The translations under genes were made by a program, and so were the position numbers. A stretch of DNA of 64,000 nt from Uloborus plumipes (Eukaryota > Arthropoda > Arachnida > Araneae > Uloboridae): positions 1 to 64,000 of the forward strand of contig JAXGGA010001677.1 in NCBI GenBank assembly GCA_038373865.1. Direction: 5' to 3'. Below the pieces are notes generated by a model that made no database searches, had not been told where the DNA came from, and saw only the letters and a list, made by a program, of their open reading frames with translations. The stretch's first letter is position 1. Each line of letters starts with the position of its first letter. This document shows, in pieces, positions 36,146 to 47,600 of this stretch.

Positions 36146-37405
36146 ACCAGGGGACCGAGCCCGCTCGGTTAAAAAAAAAAGAGGTTTGTAAACTCGTGTT
36201 TTTTTTTAAAGTGCGAAGTACTTATTTAGATAAACTTGAAAAGCATTTTTGAGCCTTTGGTTGCAATTACGCATTCAAAACAGCCGTAATTTATTTTAAA
36301 AAACACAACCCTATTTAATCCATGCTCACCGTAAAATCACACCTAATTTCATTTCGTTTGGCGCCGAAGAGGCGCGGGAGGATTTGATGCGAATGGATGC
36401 AGAGTCTCTGTTCTCCAGTACGCATTTGGTTCCAGTTGGTTTTGACTTTCACTTCACTTCACACTCCAGGTCCGTACATACCCCCCGTACATACCACAAT
36501 TCGCTTTTTAACCGGGATGGGGCCCTGAAGAGCGCTCTGTTCATTTTTGAAGAAGGCCCAAGTGCCGAGTAAACCCTTGGCCCAGCACACCCCAGAGGTT
36601 TCGTTTCACTTGGAGGATTTTGTGACCACGAACATTTTTAACGTTCCCCAGCAACCATTAATGAAGACGGTAGATCTTTGATAGGCGGCTTGATCGACCC
36701 GAGACCCTCCGGTTACGAGTCCGACGACTAACCGATTGGACAACTGCGGCCTCAGGCCCCTATTTTGACGAGCCGACGCATCAAGATAACCACTTTGGAT
36801 CCAGCGCGTTTGTGAGGATTGTCTTTTCTGGCCAGTTATCGCTTTTTGGTAACTTTTTACGTAAATTAACAAAGCTTGGCAATGTCGCGAAATTTTGCTC
36901 TGGTAACCCTAATTCCTCAACAATGAAAAATGAAAGTGAAAGTTAATAAATTGGATCCAAAGTGGTGAAACTTAAGCTTGATGCGTCGGCCTGTCTATAT
37001 AGCGGCTCTACCGCTGCCCATACCCAATTCTAACTTTATTGTGATCGATCTCTTTTAAATTTCAAACCAATAACAATTCTATCATGTTGCCAAAAATTAT
37101 TTGTTAAATACCATAAAAACATAAATTTACGCTGATGTGATTAAATATGAAATCCATTGTTAAAACGTGGTTGCTATGAAACAGTATAACAATAAGAGTA
37201 ATCATAAAGAAAATGGCGTAGTAAGAAATCTTCTCAAACTTTTAATGAATCCTATCTGTAACTCCGAACTTTTCGACCGTAGCGCTTCAAAACCGGCGCC
37301 AATCGATTCCCCGTGGCCAAAAACCCCAGACCCCCAAGTTTACCGGAGTTTATTAATTCCGGGGCGATTTTCGACGTGACAAACATCTCTCGTATTATAG
37401 TATAG
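36146..37405 (+). mobile_element. ACTAGCGGG-type interspersed element, downstream member
   Basis: It starts ACCAGGGGACCGAGCCCGCT, equivalent to GCGGGTGACCGAGCTCCGCT at 35694, and ends CTCGTATTATAGTATAG. Its terminal 70 bp match the end of the upstream member, so the two lie head to tail. It is about 800 bp longer and contains a GC-rich stretch with a tRNA-like segment (36684-36751). ORFs at 36384-36572 and 36606-36872 fall in this repeat and show no family features. Confidence 0.5.
36684..36751 (-). repeat. tRNA-like (Thr-CGT-like) segment, SINE head
   Basis: On the minus strand GCCGCAGTTGTCCAATCGG is followed by TTAGTCGTCGGACTCGTAAC, then GTCTCGGGTCGATC. This gives an A-box region with D arm, an anticodon stem-loop around CTCGTAA (anticodon CGT) and a weakened T arm/B box. 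The acceptor stem does not close, so it is a degenerate tRNA-derived repeat rather than a working gene. Confidence 0.5.
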
Positions 37406-39490
37406 GATTACGATTCTGATGTTTTAATAATATGGAAAAAATATAATTTATAAGTTGCATTCGAATATAAATAAATTATTTAGCTTAAAAGAGACTTAAT
37501 TTAATATATTAAGAAAATTATTTAGCTTAATTTGTCTTTAAAGTGTTCAAAAAAGGGACGGAGGCACTTTCCTTTGGGAAACTATGAGAGAGTCAACAGT
37601 TTCTACTTAGAAAAAAATAGACGAAGTTACTAAATCTCAATTAAATATTTTTATCAAATAGAATTTATGGCAACATTCATCGGAAAAGATATCTTCATAA
37701 ATGTATGAAACTTACTCTGTAATCACAACTCCCCTTCTTTATTTTATAATATGACGCTATTGCAGGGGAAGAAACAGGGGCAGTTTTTCAAATTTTCCGC
37801 AATGAGAAAAAGGCAAGAAACCACTTTATTCAAATTTTCATGCACCTAATACACACTTTCTAGTAAAATTTAAATTTAGCACAAATACATTCAAGCATTT
37901 TAACAATACGAAATTTATTCTATTAATCACTCGACTTTACTTAAATAAATATTCAAAATGAGGAAATCTTTTACCAAAATGAGAGCGACTATTTGTATTT
38001 AATGCTTGATCAGAGTCTAATGTTTCTCAATTTGGCGACATCAGAATAAATTCGAAACAGTGTCGGAGCGCATCCATCGTTTTCCAATAATAATATGCAA
38101 TCTCATTGCAACACTCTGAACTCTTATGCAAAGTTCCGAACAGGATTAAAGCCATGATCAAATATACAAGCATTAGCATAATTCCATATCAATGCAAAAC
38201 AGAATAAGGCAACCGGGTGTTCTGAGTTTCGTTTGTCAGTTAGTGTGTTGTGTTGTGTTGTAGTGGTTCTTGGTAAAATTTGTGAAATGTTTTGAAGAGG
38301 ATTGCTTTATTGCTGGAGTAGTTTCTGCCTTCCACAACGTTGTTTTAGGAAAAAGGGAGGAAACTGATTTAAAATATAATTTGTGCGAGAGGTTCATTAA
38401 AGTTTTAATTATTTTTTAAACAGAAATCTAAAAATTGGCAGGATACCTTGTTATTTGTGTTTGACGCAAAATTTATTAAAATCAGAAATAATGAGATAAA
38501 GGTGATTGATTTGGCGTGAAATTTAAGGTTATGGCAGTTAATGATATGATTAAGAAACACATAGGAATCCACCCCCCCCCCACCCATAAGATCCATTTAA
38601 ATAATTCCTTAATTTACACTCATCGGTATCCTCATAGTTTTCTCACATTTAGTCAAACAAATGTTAAATTCGGGAAATATTTGTTAATTTATGTCTTTCA
38701 CTATTTTAATTAGCGATTTCACAATATAATAAACAAGTAATCTCTAATTAATTTCCATTTACCTTGCCAGAAACCACAGATTACCTTTCTTTAGGTATCT
38801 CGAGTTTAGATTAAATTCATTTATTTAAATGGCTAAAAACTATTCTCTTTAAATTTTAACTGAACGTAACGCACAAATGCAGTAAACTTGCATCCAAATG
38901 TGTAAAAGAAATCAATATTAATTAAAGGGATTGTAAAGAGCTAATTTCATTTTCTTTTAAAATGTGTGATATTAACTTTAGTATTACGGGAAAAAATGAA
39001 ATGATAATTTTTGCCATAGTTTTCTTCTCTAACTGTTAGTCTGATCCAAACAATTAAAGAATTGTTAAAAGGTAAGATAATTGCCAGTATAAAATAAGAC
39101 GCCCGTGATAAAAATCTTTTAACAAACCAACTTTTAAAAATCTTTCAATGATTTTTAATGCGAAGCTCTAATGAAATTCTCTCGCTGAAGATTCCCGCAG
39201 GTGCAATTAATTTCCTTTTGACTCCAAATTGGAGTAAGGATTTCGTAATATTTAAAGCTGAAAATATTTAACAAACTAGTTTTTTTTTTTTTTGAAAAAA
39301 TATTTTTATCATGCGACAATTGATTTAAATGTTTGGTTGGCTTTGAATTTGTTAAACTGCAGTTAGGAAATGCATTTGTTTTTTCAAAGTTCATTGCTCA
39401 GGTTAATTAGTTTTACGCTTCAGGACACATAAGCAAACTTAAAGTAATTTAGGATCTTGAAGTTTGGTCTCTGTTCAAACGGGCATATGT
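37406..39490. other. Unassigned AT-rich interval
   Basis: No genes or elements were recognised. Small simple-sequence features are a TGTTG cluster at about 38243-38262 and a C run at 38571-38582. Confidence 0.4.
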
Positions 39491-40055
39491 ATAACCCTCG
39501 TGGGTTCCTTGGGGTCATATGTGACCCCAATGCAATTTCTGTTTGATATATCTTGTTAATCAACCATTCGTTTTTAATGGCATTTAGTGGCTTTTATTCT
39601 TCTAGTTTCCTATTAAAAATAATGCTATTATTGTGTTTTATTTTTCCCGAATTGCATTTTTTGCACACAAGACCCTTGAGGTCACTTCCCCAGAATGCCA
39701 AAAAAAGAGGACGATGCAACTTTTGCCCAAGAGAACTGGACAGAAAATGCATCGAAAAATGTCATAAGTATTTGAAATTCACTTGCAAAAATCATGTTTT
39801 TTCAAGTATGTAACAGTTGTAAATAAATCTACAGTTATTGTAAGTTTTGCTCTAAAATTGTAATTTTTAATGCATAAACTAAATTTTAATTTGATTGTGT
39901 CTTTTTATTTTTTTTAGCATTAAAAAGTGTGTGAACTTAAATAATGCATGTAACATTCAATAATCATAATAAATTAATTAACGGAAGCATTGGGGTCGTT
40001 CATGATCCCAAGGGTCTTGAGTGTAACTGAAATGGGATGGACCCACGAGGGTTAA
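39491..40055 (+). mobile_element. piggyBac relic (565 bp)
   Basis: The left end CCCTCGTGGGTTCC and the inverted right end GGACCCACGAGGG form piggyBac-type termini, with TTAA at the right (40052-40055) and a degenerate ataa at the left (39491-39494). Just inside, GGGGTCATATGTGACCCC on the left and GGGGTCGTTCATGATCCC on the right are imperfect palindromes. The interior keeps the last part of a transposase reading frame. An internally deleted derivative of a full piggyBac element is the simplest reading. Confidence 0.85.
39664..39813 (+). pseudogene. piggyBac transposase, C-terminal cysteine-rich fragment
   Basis: The segment KKRGRCNFCPRELDRK continues ...KCHKYLKFTCKNH and then stops. Cysteines in a C-x2-C ... 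C ... C-x2-H pattern just before the terminus match the zinc-binding cysteine-rich domain that piggyBac transposases use to recognise their ends. The catalytic DDD domain is absent. The ORF upstream of 39664 is hydrophobic and not piggyBac-like, so only this tail is claimed. Confidence 0.75.
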
Positions 40056-40227
40056 GTATGCAAGTTGATGGAATTGGTATTAGCCAAACTTTTAATTCAA
40101 ATTATTGAAAAGAAAAAAGTTTTTTTCGGATCTTTCAAGGAATTTATCGGCAATTGTAACCTTTCGTAGAAATACGCAATAAGTTACCATAAAAAAGCAG
40201 GACAAAGGCAGAACTATAGGCAAATTA

Positions 40228-40345
40228 ACCCTTAGCCCGGTCTTGGCGTCCTGAGATTGCTGCTTAGTTCTTGTTAGGAGCTCATCCGCCAGGAATAGTC
40301 AGTAACCTGGAGGAAAGTTTCATCTTATTGTAGCTGAGATTAATC
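40228..40345 (+). repeat. Dispersed repeat, family E copy 2
   Basis: It has the ordered words CCTGAGATTGC, GCTCATCCGCCAGGAATAGT and AGTAACC in common with 23595-23800, followed by diverged sequence. It is truncated relative to copy 1. Confidence 0.6.
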
Positions 40346-40383
40346 TTTTAGCGTAGATAAAATTCAGCACACAGGCTGTCAGT

Positions 40384-40875
40384 TATTTATTTATTTATTT
40401 ATTTATTTAAAGTATTGCGCACTACAGACAAATCCAATTACAGTGGCAAGTAAAACAAGTACTTATAAAACAAATTATACATTACAAATATTGAAACATA
40501 TAGAATTAAAACAATTAAAAGGCAGGTTAAAAATATGAGACACGACAAGGAGTTAAAATTTTGTAAAAATTTAAAAGACAACAAACGAATTAAAACAAAT
40601 TACACATTTAAAATATTAAAACAAATAGACTTAAAATTATTAAAAGACATATTAAAAATATCCAAAACGCGACAATGAGAATTAAGAAGTTTGTAAAATT
40701 TAAAAAGGCAAAAACTATCAACATAATTAAACTTTGTAAAAATATTTGTAAAACACAGATGACTCCTAAGAGTTCTATTTGGAACAGCAAAATGGATGGA
40801 ATTAATAATATCTGAGCAGTCAATTAGATTGTTAAGTGCTTTATAAAAAAAAGAAGACACAAAAGTTCACGGCGT
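40384..40875 (-). mobile_element. 5'-truncated non-LTR retrotransposon (LINE) 3' end
   Basis: The minus-strand ORF (40860-40600) carries SSFFYKALNNLIDCSDI near its start, NRTLRSHLCF in the middle and a C-terminal LDIFNMSFNNFKS. These resemble the region after the reverse transcriptase domain in arthropod Jockey/I/CR1-like LINEs. About 190 bp of A-rich 3' UTR follow, then a tail of (AAAT)n, seen as TTAT units at 40384-40408. The 5' end lies near 40870, so the RT itself is missing, as usual for dead-on-arrival copies. The clade is not resolved. Confidence 0.65.
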
Positions 40876-40967
40876 GACTTAAGGAGCATATACCTAAGTT
40901 ATAATTAATTATATATATTAAGGATCATACAGTTATAGCATATTACCTAATATTTTGAATTTATTTT

Positions 40968-41160
40968 TAAAGTTCAACCGCACCATACTTTGCGAACGCT
41001 CGCTGGTTTGATAAGTTAGTTCTATCTACTAGTTTGAAGTTGATCTTAGCTAGGATAAGAGGAAATCTGCTTCTATCTCAGTTACTGACTATTCCTGACT
41101 GATGAGTTCCGAAGAAAGACAAAACTACAATCTCAGGATGCCATGACAGGGCTGTGGGTA
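40968..41160 (-). repeat. Dispersed repeat, family E copy 3
   Basis: Read on the minus strand: CATCCTGAGATTGTAGTTTT, ACTCATCAGTCAGGAATAGT, AGTAACTGAGATAGAAGC, ACTTCAAACTAGTAGA, then GCGAGCGTTCGCAAA and GGTGCGGTTGAA. All of these parallel copy 1 (23595-23800) in the same order over about 190 bp. Confidence 0.7.
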
Positions 41161-41577
41161 TATTTGCTTATAGTAAACATAGTTAAAGTTTCGCTCTGTA
41201 GCTGTAAGTATGTATTACAAATCCCAAAAGAGAGGAAAATAATAGATCGTGAATGTTTTAGAAATCATTTAGCAAAATATTAATTGCTAATGGTTTGAAA
41301 TAAATAAATAAACGTTTACTGATGATAATGCGTTTCAATCAACGCCATTGGAGATAAGGTTGTTTCGTTTCTATATCGTTTTTTATTGTAATTACGGTTA
41401 ATTAAAAAATAAAAGGGAGAAAAATAGTTTGAATGTTGGAAGTGAATTTTTGCTCTAAATTAGTTGAAATAACAACGCAATTTACTATAAAAATGTGTTA
41501 AAATGAAAATGTATTTGCTATAATATTGCTTCAAAATTTCAAAAGTTAGTTATTTACCAAAAAATGTGAATGGATAC
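41161..41577. other. Unassigned interval before the satellite
   Basis: AT-rich, no recognisable element. The satellite starts abruptly near 41578 without a gradient of degenerate monomers on this side. Confidence 0.4.
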
Positions 41578-41662
41578 TTTTACGGTGCCGTTGACGTAAG
41601 CATTGCTTTTCTGATATAAGTTTGTTAATGTAAATTGTAAGTAAATGAAGAACAGTTATAGA

Positions 41663-44601
41663 CAGGGTTGCCAGATTTAAGAACTGTAAATACGGGGCAG
41701 GCTCTTGGGGGGGGGGGGGGGTTGAGAGATGAAGTCTAAAGGTTGAATTTTTCAACCTTGACTTAAATATTAAAGGTTTCTCACAAATATAAATGAAGAA
41801 AAAAATACACAATGATCATATGAACAAAAACTTCATTTTATACCATTGCATACATGTAGTTATTTTTCGTCATGAATGTTAGTGTGAAAAGGTTTGACAC
41901 TAATTATTGTGAAAATTCGTATTTCCCTGTTATAAACTCCCTTTTCGTGACACAGGCCTTTAATTTGAAATTTTGCCGGGGAGGGGGGCAAAAGGAAAAT
42001 TATACCAAATTTTAATGTAAATTATACTAAAAAAGAGCAAAAGCCTAGCCCACCTATATGTAAAAACATTAATATAACAAAACCAGGGGGGAAACAATTG
42101 ACCACCCGTCCTGATGTCCCAAATGATGGGCCTGTATTGGCGTGAAATATATAATAGTTGCTTCTACTGATAACTAATGTTTAGTATGTACTTTTTCAAA
42201 AAGCTATACGTACCGATGAAGAAATTTAAATGCAAAATCATTTTTATGAGTCACTAGCAGTACCCGCACGGCGATGCCCGTGCAACAAATGTAAAGGAAG
42301 TTAACTAAATAAAGTTTAATTCACTCTAACCCTCTAAAGTAAAATTATTATATTTGATTCAAATGTGCTCCCCAACCTTTTGAATTCCACTAAAAGTCAT
42401 ATTAAAGTTTAAATCAATTCGCCAAATAAACGTTTCAATGGAACTTTTGAGATAACTGTAGTGGCAAGATTTTCGAAAACTCTCAACGAACACAGCAATT
42501 TTGCCCTTGAAGTTTAACATAATCCACCGATTTAACCGTAATTTCAATGTAAAATTAGTCGCCAAATTTAAATTTATTAACATAGGGAACCGATTGTGTC
42601 AGGTAGCTCAGCCTCAACCATTCTTCCATGATTTTAATGTGAACATTAAAATGCAAGAAATATAATGTCTTTCGCACCATCTCTTTGAAGTGAATACAAT
42701 CTATAACAGTAACCCTCAAATAAGCAAGATTTCCCTGGCTGGGAGGTTTAGTAAATTTCCAGATTGTTGACAAACTTTACGACGCCAAATACGAAGAGTA
42801 ACTTCATAGCGGTGTTACCGAAAATGTCAGAATGGAACTATTAAAAATTTAGGTTTGGCGACATTATATACATGTTTTAAACATGCAATAAAATACTTTT
42901 TAGACTGCAAACAACTACTGTTCCTTCACAGAGCGTTTTCTTTTTTTTTAATTTGGAGAAAGAAGTGTTTCACTGGCTGGGAGGTTTGGTAAATATCCCT
43001 ATTGTTGCCAAACTTTACCACGCCAAAGACGAAGAGTAGCTGATAGCCATCGCTAATTTTTTAACAATAATAGTTGCATTCTGACATTTTTGGTAACACC
43101 AAATTTTGAGGAATTCAACTGAATAAATTTAAATTCCCTCCGACCCCTCTGAACTAAAATTATTATGTCCCTTAGTTCAAATGCGCTCCATCTTTTAAAC
43201 TCCACTTAAAGTCATGTTAAAGTTGAAATCAATTCGCCAAATAAATCAAAAAGACAGAAAATTAAGAAAGAAATAAGAGATATTAAGCATTCAAATTGAA
43301 TAAATTTTCAAGGCTTAAATCTATACGCACAATTTTAACCACAAAGTAACTTCAGGGACAAAAGAGCAGCTGATCAGGAAAATGGACCTAGTGTTTCAGT
43401 ACTGCGTACATAGTTAAGCCTTGAAAATTGACTAAATTTGATTAATTAATATCTCTTGTCCTAATTAACGGACAGAAACGTGCTAAAACTTTTCTTTTTC
43501 AGAAAAAAAACCCCCCTTTCCTACGATATGTAATGTTTTGGTGTGGGGGAAGGTTTTCCCCCCTCAATTATGGTGGATACACCAAAAATGAGACTAATTA
43601 ATTAATTTAAAAATATTTAATTCGAAATTAAAAGTTTGGGCTTCGAGGTGCACGAGGGCGGGGTACGTTCGAATTTTTGAGCCAAGTTTCAGGTCTGTAG
43701 GTGCTATGAGGCTTCTGGCTAGCGGTTACAAACGAACAAACAAACAAACACCGTCATTTATATATATAGATTAACAAAAATTTTGATTACAATTGAGTAG
43801 ACATAGAATTGAACCTCACTACTTGAACTCACTATAAGAAGTTAACCCAAATCAAATTTAAAAAAATCAATATTCAATATCTTTTGGGGAAAACTGCGCA
43901 GTTTTGTCAATATTATAACATAATAATTACTCTTATATAATGTCGAAAAATTCCTTTTTTACTTCCTTTTGCTACTTGATTTTACTGCTACAATAATTCT
44001 TTCTAAGTTTTGATGGTCTTAAGGTTTCTATAAAACTCACTGCAATTTATATTTCTGTCGCTCATTGTAAAAATTATGTATCTTCATGTTTTTAAAACGC
44101 GTATTTGTTTGCTAAATGGAATAACATTTAGTTACATCTTTAAGAGTAAAAGCGAAGCGAGGCAACTTTCAAAAGATTGAAATTGATTGATTCAAAAACT
44201 CTAGTGACTAATAGTAGCTGAACACATATTTCTTTCTTAATTAAAAATTTGAGAAAATCTTTTTATATAATAAGGCATAGTAAAATCATTTACAAAGGAG
44301 ATACACCACTTTTACAACGAAGGTTTGTTGAATTGATTGTCACAATAATTTCTGCTCTTAATGAATAAACACTAACATTATTTCAGAACAGGAAATTATT
44401 ATAATGCAATCAATTTTCTTATCACTCTATTTCACATTTTTTGTTTTACTTCATTTTTTCTGAAAAGTTTCGTTTTGTAAAATACTGCTTCTAGCCAGAA
44501 TACGGGACTTTAGTCGTCCCGTATCAAGGTTCTCCGGGATGCGGGACAATATTTCAAAAAACGGGACTGTCCCTTGAAATCCGGGACGTCTGGCAACCCT
44601 G
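41663..44601. mobile_element. hAT-type element inserted in the satellite (2.94 kb)
   Basis: The ends CAGGGTTGCCAGATTT and inverted GTCTGGCAACCCTG are flanked by a perfect 8-bp duplication gttataga (41655-41662 and 44602-44609). That duplication is part of the satellite monomer, so the target was an existing array. Inside the right end are repeated words CGGGAC/CCGGGA (44508-44586). No transposase ORF was recognised. About half of its length is a second element (42253-43773). Confidence 0.93.
42253..43773 (+). mobile_element. ACTAGC-ended interspersed element, copy 2
   Basis: The opening ACTAGCAGTACCCGCACGG matches the element at 13613. It ends after a CAAA microsatellite (43731-43750) with CGTCATTTATATATATAGAT. 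Internal duplications are visible: CTCTAACCCTCTAAAGTAAA at about 42325 recurs diverged at about 43139, and GGCTGGGAGGTTTAGTAAAT at 42738 recurs at 42975. No coding capacity was recognised. It is nested in the hAT element. Confidence 0.55.
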
Positions 44602-47600
44602 GTTATAGAGTAAGTAAAAGTAAGGTGCTGCTGACGTAAGCATTGTGTTTTTGATACAAGTATATCAATGTCCATTGTAAGTGAATGGACAGCAGTTATA
44701 GGGTAAGTAAATTAAGTAAGGTGTCGTTGACTTAAGCATTGCTTTTCTGGTACTAGTTTGTTAATGAAAATTGTAAGTAATTGAACAACAGTTATAGGGT
44801 AAGTAAAGATAGTAAGGTGTTGCAGACGTAATCACTCTTTTTCTAAAACACGTTTACTTGTGTTCAATAAACAGCAGCTATAGTGTATATAAGTAAAGGT
44901 GTGTAAGGTGCTGCTAACGAAGCATTGCTTTTCTGGTAGAAGTTTGTTAAAGTAAACTGCAAGTGCATGGATAACAGTTATAGAGTAAGTAAAGGGTTGC
45001 AGGCGTAATCACTGCTTTTCTAATACAAGTATATCAATGTCATTTTTGAGTGAATGAACAACATCTATATAGAGTAATTAAAGGTTAGTAAGATGCTGCT
45101 GATGTAAGAATTGCTTTTCTGTGTTACAAGTTTGTCAATATAAATTATGAGTGAATGAGCAACTGTTATAGGGTAAACAAAGGTACTAAGGTGCTGCTGA
45201 CGTAAGCATTGATTTTCTGATACAAGTTTGTTATTTTAAATTGTAAGTGAATGAACAAGAGCTATAGAGTAAGCAAAGGTAGTAATGTGATGCAGATGAA
45301 AGTACTGCTCTGTTAATACAAAATTATAAGTTTTCATTGTAAGTGAATTAACGGCAGTTATAGGGTAAGTAAAGGTAGTAAGATGCTACTGACGTAAGCA
45401 TTGCTTTTCTAATACAAGTTTGTTCATGTCCATTGTAAGTGAATGAACAACAGTTATAGAGTAAGTAAAGGAAATAAGGTGCTGCTTAAGTATTCCATTT
45501 TTGATACAAGTTTGTTGTAAATTGTAAGTGAATGAACAACAGTTATAGGGTAAGTAAAGCTAGTAAGGTGTTACAGACGTTTTTCTGATACAAGTTTATC
45601 AATGTCCATTGTAAGTAAATGAACAGCAGTTATAAAGTAAGCAAAGGTAGCGTGGACTTTAGCATTGCTTTTCTGATACAAGTTTGTTATTGTAAATTGT
45701 AAGTGAATGAACAAGAGTTATAAGTAAAAGTAAATAAGGTACTGCTGACGTAAGCGTTGCTTTTCTGATACAAGTTTATTATTGTTCATTGTAAATGAAT
45801 GAACAGCAGTTATAATTAAAAGTAGTAAGGTGCCGTTGACGTAAGCATTGCTTTTCTGATATAAGTTTGTTAATGGCCATTGAAAGTGAACAACAGTTAT
45901 AGATAAAGTAAAGATGGTAAGGTGTTGCAGAGGTAATTATTGCTTTTCTCATAAATGTTTATCAATGACCAATGTAAGTCATGGAACAGCAAATATAGTG
46001 TAAGATAAGTAAAGACGGTAAGGTTCTGCTGATTTAAACATTGCTTTTCTGATACAAGTTTGTTAATGTAAATTGTAAATAAATGAACAAGAGTAATAGA
46101 GTAAGTAAAGGTAGTAAGTTGCTGCTGACGTAAACACTGCTTTTCTGATACAAGTATATCAATGTCAATTTTAAGGGAATGAACAGCAGTTATAGAGTAA
46201 TTAAACGTAAGTAACGTGCTGCTGACGTAAGCATAGCTTTTCTGACAGAAGTCTGTTAATATAAATTGTATGTGAATGAAAAACAGTTATAGAGTAAGTA
46301 AAGGTAAGGTGCTGCTGACGTAAGCATTGCTTTTCTAATGCAAATTCATCAATGTCTATTGTAAGTGAATGAACAGCAGCTTTTGAGTAAAAAAAGGTAG
46401 TAACGTTACGTTGACTTAAGCATTGTTTTTCTCATACTCGTTTTATAATGTAAGTTGTAAGTGAATAAATAGCAGTTATAGAGTAAGTAAAGGTAGTAAG
46501 GTGCTGTTGACGTAAGCATTGCTTTTCTGATACAAGTTTATCAATGTCCATTGTAAGTGCATATTGTAAGTGAATGAACAACCGTTATAGGGTAAGTAAG
46601 CTACTAAGGTGCTGCAGAAGAAAGTACTGCTCTGTTAATAAAAAAAATATTAGTATTCAGTGTAGTTGAATTAACAGCAGTTGTAGGGTAAGTTAAGGTA
46701 GTAAGATGCCGTTGACGTAAGCATTGCTTTTCTGATACTAGTTTGTTAATATAAATTGTAAGTCAATAAACAACGGTTATAGGGTAACTGTTAAAGGGTA
46801 GGGACGTAAGCATTGCTTTACTGATACAAGTTTGCTAAAGTAAATTACAAGCGCATGGACAACAGTTATAGGGTAAGTAAAGGTAGAAAGGTGATGCAGA
46901 TGAAAGTACTGCGCTGTTAATACAAAACTATCAGTGTTCATTGTTAATGAATTGTTGCAGGGTAAGTAAAGGAAATACGGTGCCGTTGACGTAAGCATTG
47001 CTTTTGTGATACAAGTTTGTTAATGTAATTTATAAGTGAATAAAGAACAGGTATAGAATAAATAAGACAAAAGTACTGCGAGGAAAGTACTGGGCTGCAG
47101 ATGAAAGTACTGCGCTGTTAATACAAAACTATCAGTTTTCATTGTAAGTGAATTAACGGCAGTCGTAGGGTAAGTAAAGGTAGTAAGTTGCTGCTGATGT
47201 AAGCATTGCTTTTCTAATACATACAAGTTTGTTCATGTCCATTGTAAGTGAATGAACAACAGTTATAGAGTAAATAAAAGTAGTTAGGGGCTGCTGACAT
47301 AAGCATTGCTTTTCTGATACAAGTTTATCAATGTACATTGAAAGTGAACGAACGACAGTTATAGGGTAAGTAAAGATAGTAAGGTGCAGCAGATGAAAGT
47401 ACTGCTTTCTTAATGCAAAACTATCAGTGTTTATTGTTAATGAATTGTTGCAGGGTAAGTAAAGGAAATACGGTGCCGTTGACGTAAGCATTGCTTTTAT
47501 GATACAAGTTTGTTAATGTAAATTGTAAGTGAATAAAGAACAGGTATAGAATAAATAAAGGTAAGTTGCTGCTGACGTAAGCATTGCTTTTCTGATACAA

